Assembly (NCBI GenBank): GCA_934636905.1 | Contig: CAKUBJ010000016.1 | Span: 1-40,545, forward strand | Length of the DNA: 40,545 bases | Reading direction: 5' to 3' | DNA from: an uncultured Dysosmobacter sp. | Lineage (GTDB): Bacteria > Bacillota > Clostridia > Oscillospirales > Oscillospiraceae | Shown: positions 9,971 through 17,159 of the stretch, piece after piece | Layout of the letters: each line of letters opens with the position of its first letter | Numbering within the stretch: the stretch's first letter is position 1 | Notes under the pieces: model-generated | Databases searched by the model: none | What the model was told of the DNA's origin: nothing | The model's input: only the letters and a program-made list of their open reading frames with translations | Translations under genes and position numbers: made by a program

Positions 9971-10306
9971 ATGCTGATTCATTTCGATGAAATTGAAAAC
10001 ACCGTGATACCCCGCCTCAAGGGCGGCGAGGGCGTGGCGCAGATGCGGGCACTGATTGACGAAAACAACAGAATCATGCGCTGTGTCCTGACGCCGGGCT
10101 CCTCCATCGGCCTCCATACCCATGAGAAGAACAGCGAGATTATCTACGTCCTTTCCGGCAGGGGAAAGGTGCTCTATGACGGCGTATGGGAGCCGCTGGC
10201 TCCCGGCAGCTGCCATTACTGCCCCATGGGACACAGCCACAGCATGGTCAATGACGGTACGGAGGAGCTGGTGTCCTTCGCGGTGGTGCCGGAGCATAAA
10301 AATTAA
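9971..10306 (+). CDS. Cupin domain protein (first of a tandem pair)
   Basis: This 111-residue single-domain cupin has the core motif GSSIGLHTHEKNSEIIYVLSG, which supplies the two histidines and glutamate of cupin motif 1. Motif 2 is GSCHYCPMGHSHSMVN. Such proteins fold as a metal-binding beta barrel and cover many roles, from isomerases and dioxygenases to small-molecule sensors. The substrate cannot be read here. GAGGAATGGAAG precedes the start. It is followed after 12 bases by a second cupin with the same length and layout, then by a HIT protein, and the three probably form one transcript. Confidence 0.88.
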   Translation: MLIHFDEIENTVIPRLKGGEGVAQMRALIDENNRIMRCVLTPGSSIGLHTHEKNSEIIYVLSGRGKVLYDGVWEPLAPGSCHYCPMGHSHSMVNDGTEELVSFAVVPEHKN

Positions 10307-10318
10307 GGGGGAAATTCA

Positions 10319-10654
10319 ATGCAGATTAATTTTGACAAGCTGGAAACCCAGGTGATCATGGGGCTGAAAGGCGGTCAGGGAGAGGTTCGGATGCAAAGCT
10401 ACTCCGACGGCGTCAACAAAATCATGAAGCTGGTGCTGGCGCCCGGCGCGTTCCTGGGGGAGCACGTCCACGCAGGGAACAGCGAGACGATTTATGTCCT
10501 CTCCGGCACCGGCACCATGCTCTGCGACGGAGTCGAGGAGAATCTGGAGCCGGGTGTCTGCCACTACTGCGGAGAGGGGCACACCCACAAGCTGATGAAC
10601 ACCGGCGCGGAGCCGCTGGTTGTTTTCGCGGTGGTGCCGGAGCATCACAAGTAA
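10319..10654 (+). CDS. Cupin domain protein (second of a tandem pair)
   Basis: Also 111 residues, this cupin has motif 1 as GAFLGEHVHAGNSETIYVLSG and motif 2 as GVCHYCGEGHTHKLMN, and the same metal-ligand pattern. It aligns end to end with the preceding gene (both end VVFAVVPEH or SFAVVPEH), so the pair arose by duplication. They have diverged to roughly half identity by eye, so the event is not recent and they may bind different ligands or form a hetero-oligomer. AAGGGGGAAA is its ribosome binding site. Confidence 0.88.
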   Translation: MQINFDKLETQVIMGLKGGQGEVRMQSYSDGVNKIMKLVLAPGAFLGEHVHAGNSETIYVLSGTGTMLCDGVEENLEPGVCHYCGEGHTHKLMNTGAEPLVVFAVVPEHHK

Positions 10655-10669
10655 GAAGGGGGAACAAGC

Positions 10670-11014
10670 ATGAGCGACTGCCTTTTCTGCAAAATCATTG
10701 ATGGGGAAATCCCCAGCAACAAGGTCTATGAGGACGACCTCTGTTATGCCTTTTACGACATTGCCCCTCAGGCGCCTACCCATTTTCTGGTGGTGCCCAA
10801 GGCACATATCCAGTCGGTGACGGCCATTACGCCGGAGAACAGCGGGGTGGTGGCGCACATTTTTGAGGTGATTGCCAAGCTGGCGCAGGAACTGGGCTTT
10901 GCCGAGGCGGGCTACCGGGTGGTGTCCAACATCGGTGAGGCGGGACAGCAGTCCGTGCCCCACCTGCACTTCCATGTGCTGGCAGGCCGGGACATGACGT
11001 GGCCTCCGGGCTGA
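10670..11014 (+). CDS. HIT family protein (Hint-type nucleotide phosphoramidase)
   Basis: This 114-residue protein has the histidine triad VPHLHFHVLAG near the C-terminus and the N-terminal CLFCKIIDGEIPSNKVYED typical of HinT/protein kinase C inhibitor homologues. The two cysteines of the CxxC are the remains of a zinc site seen in many bacterial members. The family hydrolyses adenosine 5'-phosphoramidates and acyl-AMP, as a cytoplasmic homodimer. Length is normal. It follows the cupin pair by 15 bases with an AAGGGGG ribosome binding site and is ended by the hairpin at 11024-11060. HinT activity on aminoacyl-adenylates makes its location near alaS suggestive but not proof of a link. Confidence 0.93.
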   Translation: MSDCLFCKIIDGEIPSNKVYEDDLCYAFYDIAPQAPTHFLVVPKAHIQSVTAITPENSGVVAHIFEVIAKLAQELGFAEAGYRVVSNIGEAGQQSVPHLHFHVLAGRDMTWPPG

Positions 11015-11023
11015 TAAAAAAGA

Positions 11024-11060
11024 CAGCGGTGCGGGACGCTTCATGCGCCCCGCACTGTTT
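11024..11060 (+). terminator. Terminator after the HIT gene
   Basis: A GC-rich hairpin with the loop near TTCAT (GTGCGGG and CCCGCAC arms with one offset base) ends in TGTTT, ten bases after the HIT stop. Confidence 0.6.
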
Positions 11061-11200
11061 GACAGCGGAGAATTGTCAGCAGGCGGGAGGTGGATGCCTT
11101 CCGCCTGTTAAAAAATCCGCCATGCCGAAATAAAAGGCTGGCGGAGAACGCAGAAAAGCGGTATACTATGAAATGGCTCCGCATGGGAACAATTACCTGC

Positions 11201-11230
11201 ATTGAATGTTTCCAATTGGTAACATTCAAT
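11201..11230 (+). promoter_or_regulatory. 30-bp palindromic operator in the leader of the XRE-comEC operon
   Basis: The arms ATTGAATGTT (11201-11210) and AACATTCAAT (11221-11230) are exact reverse complements. The centre contains CCAATTGG, so only two positions break symmetry over 30 bases. It lies 11 bases before the ATG of the XRE gene and about 34 bases after a TATACT -10 box at 11162-11167. The -35 region is weak. Position and shape fit an autoregulatory site of the XRE protein. In RNA it could also form a hairpin that limits ribosome access. Confidence 0.65.
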
Positions 11231-11241
11231 AGGGTGATTTT

Positions 11242-11463
11242 ATGGAAATCAGACGCTTGCGGGATTTGAGAGAAGACCATGACAAATCTCAAAAAGCAAT
11301 CGCGGAGTATCTGAATATGCACCGCAGTGTTTACCGGCGTTACGAAAGCGGCGAGCGGGAAACACCGGCATGGGTGCTGGATAAGCTGGCCGATTACTAT
11401 CACGTCAGCACCGATTATCTGCTGGGGCGGACGGACTGCCCGGAGCCGTATCCTGCCAAATGA
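11242..11463 (+). CDS. Small XRE-family transcriptional regulator
   Basis: This 73-residue protein is almost entirely one Cro/C1-type helix-turn-helix: MEIRRLRDLREDHDKSQKAI followed by AEYLNMHRSVYRRYESGERE, with the recognition helix around MHRSVYRRYE. The C-terminal helix reads WVLDKLADYYHVSTDYLLGR, the usual end of the SinR/Xre domain. There is no extra sensor domain. Its stop codon overlaps the comEC start in ATGA, so the two are translationally coupled. The palindrome at 11201-11230 is its likely binding site, which would make comEC part of an autoregulated unit. The start has only GGGTGA as ribosome binding site. Confidence 0.9.
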   Translation: MEIRRLRDLREDHDKSQKAIAEYLNMHRSVYRRYESGERETPAWVLDKLADYYHVSTDYLLGRTDCPEPYPAK

Positions 11464-13700
11464 GACGGCTGGCGCTGTTCTGCGGCGGCTTTGCCGCAGG
11501 CATCTTTCTGGCGCAATACGCCCTGCCGGACGGCTGGCTGCTGCCCGGTGCTTCGGTGTGCTTTGCGGCGGGAATTGCCGCGCTGCTGCTGCCGGCCGGG
11601 GTGCGGAAGCGAGTTGTGCTGTGCCTGACAGGGGCGGCGCTGGCGCTGGGCTGGAACTGGCTGTATGTCCGGCAGGTCAGCGCACCCATGGAATCGCTGG
11701 AGGGCAGCCGCCAGACCCTGACCATGACCCTGACGGAATACCCCACGGAAACCCACTTCGGCGCGAAGGTAACTGTCCGGGCGGAGGGGCTGCCGGGGAA
11801 GCTGCTCTACAGCGGGGACGAGACACTGCTGCTTCTTGCGCCGGGACAGCAGGTGACGGACGATGTCTATCTGCAAAGCGCCGCCCGGATCCGGGACGAC
11901 GATGTGACGGTGTTCAACTCCAAGGGGGTGTTCCTGCTGGCCGGCAGCCGGGGGACACCGGCCTTTGGAGAAGGAAATCCGGAAGCCCTCCGGTGGCTGC
12001 CTGCCCGGCTGGGACACGCCATGCAGGAGCAAATCCGCACCCTCTTTGACGGGGACGACGCAGGCTTTCTGCTGGCGCTGCTGACGGGGAAGAAGGGAGA
12101 ACTGTCCGCCCAGGCGGAGGTAGACCTCTCCGAGGCCGGGGTTTACCACATTCTGGCGGTGTCCGGGATGCACTGCGCCTGCCTGTTGGGGCTGGTGCTG
12201 CTGCTTGCCGGACGGCACCGCCGCCGTCTTGCGGCAGCCATGGCCATCCCGGCGCTGATTTTCTATGCGGCGCTTACCGGGGCGTCTCCCTCGGTGGTGC
12301 GGGCCTGCGTGATGCTGAGCCTTCTGACGGCGGCGCCCCTGTTCCGGCGGGAAAACGACCCGCCTACGGCGTTGCTGACGGCGCTGTTCCTGATTCTGGC
12401 CGCCAACCCCTTTGCGGCGAAGTCCGTCAACTTACAGCTGTCCTTCGGGGCGGTGGCGGGGCTTTTGTGGCTTTCCCCAAAGGTGTACCGCCTGCTGGCA
12501 GGAACGCGGCACCATGGCCGGGTGTTCACCGCCGTTATGGCCAGCGTGTCCGCCACGACAGGCTGTCTGGCGCTGACGGCGTCGGTCAGCGCGTACTATT
12601 TCGGCTTTTTCGCACCGGTGGGCTTCCTCAGCAACCTCCTGTGCCTGTGGGCGGTGGGCATCCTGTTCGGCGGCGCTCTGGCGGCGGTGCTGCTGAGTTT
12701 TGTGTGGATGCCGCTGGGGATGATTGCCGGGCTGGTGCCCCGGCTGCTGATCCGGTACATCCTGACGGTGTGCCATGTGCTGGCGGGACTGCCGTACCAC
12801 GCAGTTTATTTCTGCAATCCCTGCCTGAAGTGGTGGATGGCCTTTGCGTATCTGCTGTTTGCCGCCGTGTGGCTGGGGAAGCCGGTGAAAAAGCGGCGCA
12901 GCTGCGCACTGGCGGCGGCGCTGTGCGTTATGACGCTGGTATCGTCGGTTTTCGCCGGGCAGAGCCGGTTCCGGCACCGGCTGGACGCCGCGGCGGTGGA
13001 CGTGGGGCAGGGACAGAGCGTGATTCTGAAATCCGGCGGCAGCTTTGCGCTGGTGGACTGCGGCAGCGGAAACAGCTGGCGGGACGCCGGCTGCGACGCG
13101 GCGGATCAGCTGCTGACCATGGGCTGCCGCACCGTGAACCGGGTGATTCTCACCCATTTTGACGACGACCATATCAACGGCGTGGAGCACTTGCTGGCGC
13201 GGATTCCGGTGGAAACCCTGACGGTGCCACCGGCGGAGGAAAGCCCCGCCCGAACCCGGATTCTGGAACTGGCGGCGCAGTACGGCGTCACCGTGGAGAC
13301 GGTGGCGGAAAAGCGCAGCCTGCCGCTGGGAGACGCGGAAGTGACCCTGTTCCCGCCTTTGGGGAGGAATGACAGCAACGAACGGGGGCTGTCGGTGCTG
13401 GCGTCCGCAGGGGAATCCGATTTTCTTGTCACCGGCGACATGGAGCGGGCTACGGAGAAGCTGCTGGCGGAGCGCTATGACCTGCCGGATGCGGAGGTGC
13501 TGATGGCGGGGCATCACGGCTCCGCAGACTCCACCTCGGAGGAACTGCTGGAGGGGGTGACGCCGGAAACGGTGATCATCAGCGTGGGCAGCAATGCCTA
13601 CGGCCACCCGGCGGAGCCGGCGCTGCGGCGGATGGCCCGGGCGGGCTGCAGCGTGTACCGGACGGATCACCACGGCACGGTTTTTGTATCTTTTGATTAG
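11460..13700 (+). CDS. comEC: ComEC/Rec2 family DNA uptake channel protein
   Basis: This 746-residue membrane protein is predicted to form the channel that passes single-stranded DNA across the cytoplasmic membrane in natural transformation. It has an N-terminal pair of hydrophobic helices and a soluble DUF4131-like part. The Competence domain follows, with the hallmark VYHILAVSGMHCACLLGLVL near residue 230 and many further membrane segments. The C-terminal metallo-beta-lactamase-like domain holds DVGQGQSVIL, VDCGSGNS, LTHFDDDHINGVEHLL and AGHHGSADSTSEELL. The metal motif reads HxDxDH instead of HxHxDH, a variant I believe is common in Clostridia. Length is normal and intact. holA follows after nine bases. 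Confidence 0.94.
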   Translation: MRRLALFCGGFAAGIFLAQYALPDGWLLPGASVCFAAGIAALLLPAGVRKRVVLCLTGAALALGWNWLYVRQVSAPMESLEGSRQTLTMTLTEYPTETHFGAKVTVRAEGLPGKLLYSGDETLLLLAPGQQVTDDVYLQSAARIRDDDVTVFNSKGVFLLAGSRGTPAFGEGNPEALRWLPARLGHAMQEQIRTLFDGDDAGFLLALLTGKKGELSAQAEVDLSEAGVYHILAVSGMHCACLLGLVLLLAGRHRRRLAAAMAIPALIFYAALTGASPSVVRACVMLSLLTAAPLFRRENDPPTALLTALFLILAANPFAAKSVNLQLSFGAVAGLLWLSPKVYRLLAGTRHHGRVFTAVMASVSATTGCLALTASVSAYYFGFFAPVGFLSNLLCLWAVGILFGGALAAVLLSFVWMPLGMIAGLVPRLLIRYILTVCHVLAGLPYHAVYFCNPCLKWWMAFAYLLFAAVWLGKPVKKRRSCALAAALCVMTLVSSVFAGQSRFRHRLDAAAVDVGQGQSVILKSGGSFALVDCGSGNSWRDAGCDAADQLLTMGCRTVNRVILTHFDDDHINGVEHLLARIPVETLTVPPAEESPARTRILELAAQYGVTVETVAEKRSLPLGDAEVTLFPPLGRNDSNERGLSVLASAGESDFLVTGDMERATEKLLAERYDLPDAEVLMAGHHGSADSTSEELLEGVTPETVIISVGSNAYGHPAEPALRRMARAGCSVYRTDHHGTVFVSFD

Positions 13701-13709
13701 GAGCGCGTT

Positions 13710-14765
13710 ATGGCATACGCAAAGAAAACGACGAAAAATGAAGCCTATCAGAAGCTGAAGGCGGATCTGAAGGAGGGAAACCCTCTTGGCTGCGCCTACC
13801 TGTTTTACGGGGAGGAGAGCTATCTCCGGGAGTATTATCTGGGGGAGATGCGGAAACGGCTGGTGCCTGCCGGCTTTGAGGAGTTCAACTACCACGCGCT
13901 GGAGGGGAAGGATCTGACGGCCCAGAGCCTGACGGAGATGGCGGAGGCCATGCCCATGATGGCGGAGCGGACGCTGATTGTGGTGACGGACTGGGACATC
14001 TACAAACTGAACGAGGATCAGCGGGAGCGGCTCATCGTCCTGCTGGAGGATCTGCCGGAATACTGCTGCATCGTCTTTGTGTACGACACGGTGGCCTACA
14101 AGCAGAATAAGACCCTGAAAAAGCTGTGCAAGGCCATGGACGCCCATGTGACGCCTGTGGAGTTCAAGGCGCAGGACACCTCGGATCTTACGGCGTGGAT
14201 TGCCCGGCGGTTCAAGGCCCTGGGCAAGCAGATTGACCGGCAGACGGCGGAGTATCTCATCTTCCTCTGCGGCGGGCTGATGACCGGCCTCTCTCAGGAA
14301 ATCGCCAAAATCGGCGCCTACGCCAAAGGGGATGTCATCACTCAGAAGGACATTGACGCCGTGGCGGATCCGGTGCTGTCGGCGGAGATTTTCAAGATGA
14401 CGGACGCGGTGTCCCAGAGCGATTACAACAAGGCCGCCGCCATTCTGGGGGACCTGCTGAAAATGCAGGAGGAGCCGATTGTCATTCTGGCGGCACTGGG
14501 CAGCCAGCTGCGGCGGCTGTACACCGCCCGGATGGCCATTGACAGCGGCAGGGACAAGTACTGGCTTATGGAACTGTGGGAGATGCGGTCGGATTACCCC
14601 GCCAAGCTGCTTTTGCAGTCTGCCAGACGGGTCAGCGCCCAGTGGTGCGGCGACGCGGTGAAGATGTGTCAGGCATCGGATCTGAGAATGAAGAGCCAGC
14701 GGGGCGTGGATCCGGCAGAAGAACTGAAGCTGCTGCTGGCGCGGCTGGGGGCGGCGCGGAAATGA
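13710..14765 (+). CDS. holA: DNA polymerase III subunit delta
   Basis: This 351-residue clamp-loader subunit opens the beta clamp. The N-terminal AAA+-like fold begins KLKADLKEGNPLGCAYLFYG, with EESYLREYYL in place of the Walker region as usual for delta. SLTEMAEAMPMMAERTLIVV matches the clamp-binding part, and the collar domain includes LILAALGSQLRRLYTARM-like sequence (seen as VILAALGSQLRRLYTARM). It lies directly after comEC, the same order seen in many Firmicutes, and its stop overlaps the start of the next gene in ATGA. The start at 13710 follows TAGGAG. Confidence 0.93.
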   Translation: MAYAKKTTKNEAYQKLKADLKEGNPLGCAYLFYGEESYLREYYLGEMRKRLVPAGFEEFNYHALEGKDLTAQSLTEMAEAMPMMAERTLIVVTDWDIYKLNEDQRERLIVLLEDLPEYCCIVFVYDTVAYKQNKTLKKLCKAMDAHVTPVEFKAQDTSDLTAWIARRFKALGKQIDRQTAEYLIFLCGGLMTGLSQEIAKIGAYAKGDVITQKDIDAVADPVLSAEIFKMTDAVSQSDYNKAAAILGDLLKMQEEPIVILAALGSQLRRLYTARMAIDSGRDKYWLMELWEMRSDYPAKLLLQSARRVSAQWCGDAVKMCQASDLRMKSQRGVDPAEELKLLLARLGAARK

Positions 14766-15367
14766 GAAAAATCAGAGAAGTCATTGTGGTGGAGGGACGC
14801 TACGATAAAAACACCCTGGCACAGGTGGTGGATGCCCCGGTGGTGACGCTGGGGGGCTTCGCCGTGTTCAACGACCGGGAGAAGGTGGCTTTCCTCCGGC
14901 GTCTGGCGGAGGAGCGGGGGCTGATTGTCCTGACGGACAGCGACGGCGCAGGGTTCGTCATCCGGAACTACCTGAAAGGCGCCCTGCCGAAGGACAGGGT
15001 GAAGCAGGCCTACATCCCGGACATCCACGGCAAGGAGAAGCGGAAGCGCACCCCCGGAAAAGAGGGGAAGCTGGGGGTGGAGGGCATGAAGCCGGAGGTG
15101 CTTCTGGAAGCCCTCCGCCGGGCGGGGGCTACCTTTCTGGATGAGGAAGCCCCGCCGGAGACGGAACGAACGCCCATCACCAAGGCTGACCTCATGGAAT
15201 GGGGACTGGCCGGGGGAGAGGGCAGCAGCCAGCGGCGGCAGGCACTGCTGCGGCATCTGGCGCTGCCGGAGCACCTGACGGCCAACGGAATGCTGGAAGC
15301 CCTGAACCTGCTGGTGAGCCGGGAGGCGCTGGAGGAACTGCTGAAAAGCGGGGAATCCGTGGAATAA
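14762..15367 (+). CDS. rnmV: Ribonuclease M5-like TOPRIM protein (DUF4093)
   Basis: This 201-residue protein starts MRKIREVIVVEGRYDKNTLA with the TOPRIM glutamate in VVEGRYDK, and has the metal-binding LTDSDGAGFVIRNYL at about residue 58. The middle part YIPDIHGKEKRKRTPGKEGK and the C-terminal DUF4093 region match RNase M5, which trims the 5S rRNA precursor on both strands. The enzyme would act in the cytoplasm with ribosomal protein L18 as partner. It overlaps holA by four bases, so coupling is likely. Some Clostridia carry close TOPRIM relatives, so processing of 5S rRNA is likely but not certain. The terminator hairpin just downstream is the target of a MITE-like element. Confidence 0.85.
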   Translation: MRKIREVIVVEGRYDKNTLAQVVDAPVVTLGGFAVFNDREKVAFLRRLAEERGLIVLTDSDGAGFVIRNYLKGALPKDRVKQAYIPDIHGKEKRKRTPGKEGKLGVEGMKPEVLLEALRRAGATFLDEEAPPETERTPITKADLMEWGLAGGEGSSQRRQALLRHLALPEHLTANGMLEALNLLVSREALEELLKSGESVE

Positions 15368-15374
15368 AAGAGAA

Positions 15375-15590
15375 CAGCCGGCGTCCACTGGACGCCGGCT
15401 GCAGACTGTCAATAAACTCAAAAAATGTGAGCGACGGGAAGGAAGATAGTTACGAAAGAAACCCAGGAAGGGTGTCTTTCGTTTTGAATCATAAGTTTTT
15501 CTGCACTCTTCAAGTGCAGAAAAACTTGCAGCAGCGTGTCGAAAAGGCCTTTTCGACACGCTGCAGCCGGCGTCCACTGGACGCCGGCTG
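15375..15590 (-). mobile_element. MITE-like element 1, flanked by duplicated terminator hairpins
   Basis: Identical 27-base hairpins at 15375-15401 and 15564-15590 (arms CAGCCGGCGTCC/GGACGCCGGCTG, loop ACT) bracket a 162-base insert at 15402-15563. In minus-strand orientation the insert starts CAGCGTGTCGAAAAGG and ends TTGACAGTCTG, matching the ends of the copies near 25963 and 38461. Inside are a perfect 34-base palindrome (15531-15564) and a perfect 15-bp hairpin (15493-15507/15513-15527). The block AAACCCAGGAAGGGTGTC corresponds to the conserved inner part of the other copies, which it otherwise matches poorly. No reading frame is present. It lies between the convergent rnmV and rpmB genes and fills most of a 308-base gap. 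Confidence 0.8.
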
Positions 15591-15633
15591 GTTTGGTATG
15601 ATCGTTTTCGCCTGTCAACCTGTAGGACAAGGC

Positions 15634-15663
15634 AATGAAAAACCACCCCGTGAAGGGGTGGTT
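15634..15663 (-). terminator. Terminator of rpmB
   Basis: The arms AACCACCCC (15641-15649) and GGGGTGGTT (15655-15663) flank a five-base loop. On the minus strand the T-rich tail TTTCATT follows, 12 bases after the rpmB stop. Confidence 0.8.
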
Positions 15664-15675
15664 CTGTCTGTACAT

Positions 15676-15864
15676 TCAGATCGCTCTGGTGACTTTACCG
15701 GAACGCATACACCGGGTACAAACATATACATGGCGGGGGGAACCGTTCACGATTGCCTTCACACGCTTCACATTGGGCTTCCAGGTACGGTTGGAACGCC
15801 GATGAGAGTGGGAGACCTGAATGCCGAACGTTACGCCCTTGTCGCAGAACTCGCACTTTGCCAT
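15676..15864 (-). CDS. rpmB: 50S ribosomal protein L28
   Basis: This 62-residue protein starts MAKCEFCDKGVTFGIQVSHS, continues RRSNRTWKPNVKRVKAIVNG and ends CTRCMRSGKVTRAI. The two CxxC pairs identify the zinc-binding (C+) form of L28. The frame is open 17 codons further upstream, but AAGGAGGTGCAACGG directly precedes the MAK start. It is a single-gene unit with its own promoter (15921-15949) and terminator (15634-15663). Confidence 0.97.
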   Translation of the reverse strand: MAKCEFCDKGVTFGIQVSHSHRRSNRTWKPNVKRVKAIVNGSPRHVYVCTRCMRSGKVTRAI

Positions 15865-15920
15865 CCGTTGCACCTCCTTGCTGTTGCGTAATCCATGCTT
15901 TACATACAAGCACAAGTAGT

Positions 15921-15949
15921 ATCATAGCAGAACGTGACACAAAATGCAA
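15921..15949 (-). promoter_or_regulatory. sigmaA promoter of rpmB
   Basis: On the minus strand TTGCAT (15944-15949), 17 bases and TATGAT (15921-15926) lie about 57 bases before the start codon. Confidence 0.75.
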
Positions 15950-16094
15950 GAAGAATTTTCAAAAAAACAAAAGTTTTTTTGGACGTGCCCTGCCGCCGGC
16001 GGGAGGCGGAGGAGAGGGGGACGGAGGCCGCCCCGCCTCCGCTTCCGCCTGCACCCGGCGGTTCCGGCAGGCGAAAAGTAAGGGAGGGAAAGTA

Positions 16095-16123
16095 TTGTCA
16101 ACCGGGGGCGGATCGTATATAAT
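16095..16123 (+). promoter_or_regulatory. sigmaA promoter of the hprK gene cluster
   Basis: TTGTCA (16095-16100), a 17-base spacer and TATAAT (16118-16123) are followed by an 80-base GC-rich leader to the hprK start. The 347-base gap between rpmB and hprK otherwise holds only a purine-rich, GC-rich tract (about 15995-16075) in which I see no gene. Confidence 0.8.
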
Positions 16124-16211
16124 AAAAGCGACTGCGGAGCAGAGGATTTTCCGGCCGCTGACCCGTGTGTGGGGGCAGCGCCGGAATGCAGGCACGGAAA
16201 GGATGAATACA

Positions 16212-17156
16212 ATGAGCGAAAAGGGCACGAGTCTGGCAAGGTATGTGGAGCATTTTCATCTGGAGGTGCTGAACCGGGGAGATACCTTCGACACGGATCG
16301 CATTGAAGCCACCAACGTCAACCGCCCCGACCTTCAGATTCTGGGGCTGTTTGATTACTTTGACGCCCGCCGGATCCAGGTGATGGGAAAGGCGGAAATC
16401 ACCTATATCATGAAACTCAGCGAGGCCAGACGAACCAAGGTGTTCGACGACCTGTTTTCCTACTCCATCCCGGCACTGGTGATTGCCCGGAATATCGAAT
16501 GCCTGCCGGAGTGTCTGGAATGCGCCAGAAACCATGGGCGCACCCTGCTGCGGACGCCGGAAAAGACGGCGGATTTTACCAGCCACACCATGGAGTACCT
16601 CAGCAAGGAACTGGCGCCCTGCATCACCCGCCACGGCGTGCTGCTGGACATTTACGGCGAGGGCGTGATGATCACCGGCGATTCCGGCGTGGGCAAGAGT
16701 GAGGCCGCCATTGAACTGGTCATGCGGGGACACCGCCTTGTGGCGGACGACGCCGTGGAGATCCGCCGGATTGCGGATCGTCTGGTAGGCACGGCGCCGG
16801 AGGTCATCCGGAACTACATTGAACTGCGGGGCATCGGCGTCATTGACATCCGGCAGCTGTTCGGTATGCGGGCGGTGATGCCGGAATCCCAGATCGACCT
16901 GATTGTGGAGTTTGAGCCATGGGACAATGAAAAGGTCTATGACCGGCTGGGCATTGAGGATCGGTTTGTTGACATTCTGGGAAAACAGGTGTCCTGCGTG
17001 ACGGTGCCTATCCGTCCCGGACGGAATCTGGCCAGCATTGTGGAGGTGGCGGCGCTGAACAACCGTCACCGGAGATACGGCTACAACGCCGCAGAGGAAC
17101 TGGCCCGGAAGGTGGATCTCCGGGCGGATCTGGGCAGCGGCAGGGAAGGGCGGTAA
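16212..17156 (+). CDS. hprK: HPr kinase/phosphorylase
   Basis: This 314-residue bifunctional enzyme phosphorylates HPr on its regulatory serine and removes the phosphate again, the switch of carbon catabolite repression in Firmicutes. The C-terminal catalytic domain shows CITRHGVLLDIYGEGVMITG, the P-loop GDSGVGKSEAAIEL at about residue 155, and the family signature YIELRGIGVIDIRQLFG. The N-terminal domain begins VEHFHLEVLNRG. Two ATG codons are possible; 16212 is preferred because GGAAAGGA lies eight bases before it, while 16203 has no spacing. It is followed after three bases by a ROK sugar kinase, then murB, rapZ and whiA, so the promoter at 16095-16123 probably drives a multi-gene transcript. 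Confidence 0.96.
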   Translation: MSEKGTSLARYVEHFHLEVLNRGDTFDTDRIEATNVNRPDLQILGLFDYFDARRIQVMGKAEITYIMKLSEARRTKVFDDLFSYSIPALVIARNIECLPECLECARNHGRTLLRTPEKTADFTSHTMEYLSKELAPCITRHGVLLDIYGEGVMITGDSGVGKSEAAIELVMRGHRLVADDAVEIRRIADRLVGTAPEVIRNYIELRGIGVIDIRQLFGMRAVMPESQIDLIVEFEPWDNEKVYDRLGIEDRFVDILGKQVSCVTVPIRPGRNLASIVEVAALNNRHRRYGYNAAEELARKVDLRADLGSGREGR

Positions 17157-17159
17157 CGC

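Noticed and set aside
15370..15600. Repeat cluster considered as a CRISPR array
   Set aside because: There are only two direct repeats around one 162-base unit with internal palindromes, which is the MITE-like element and not an array of short spacers.
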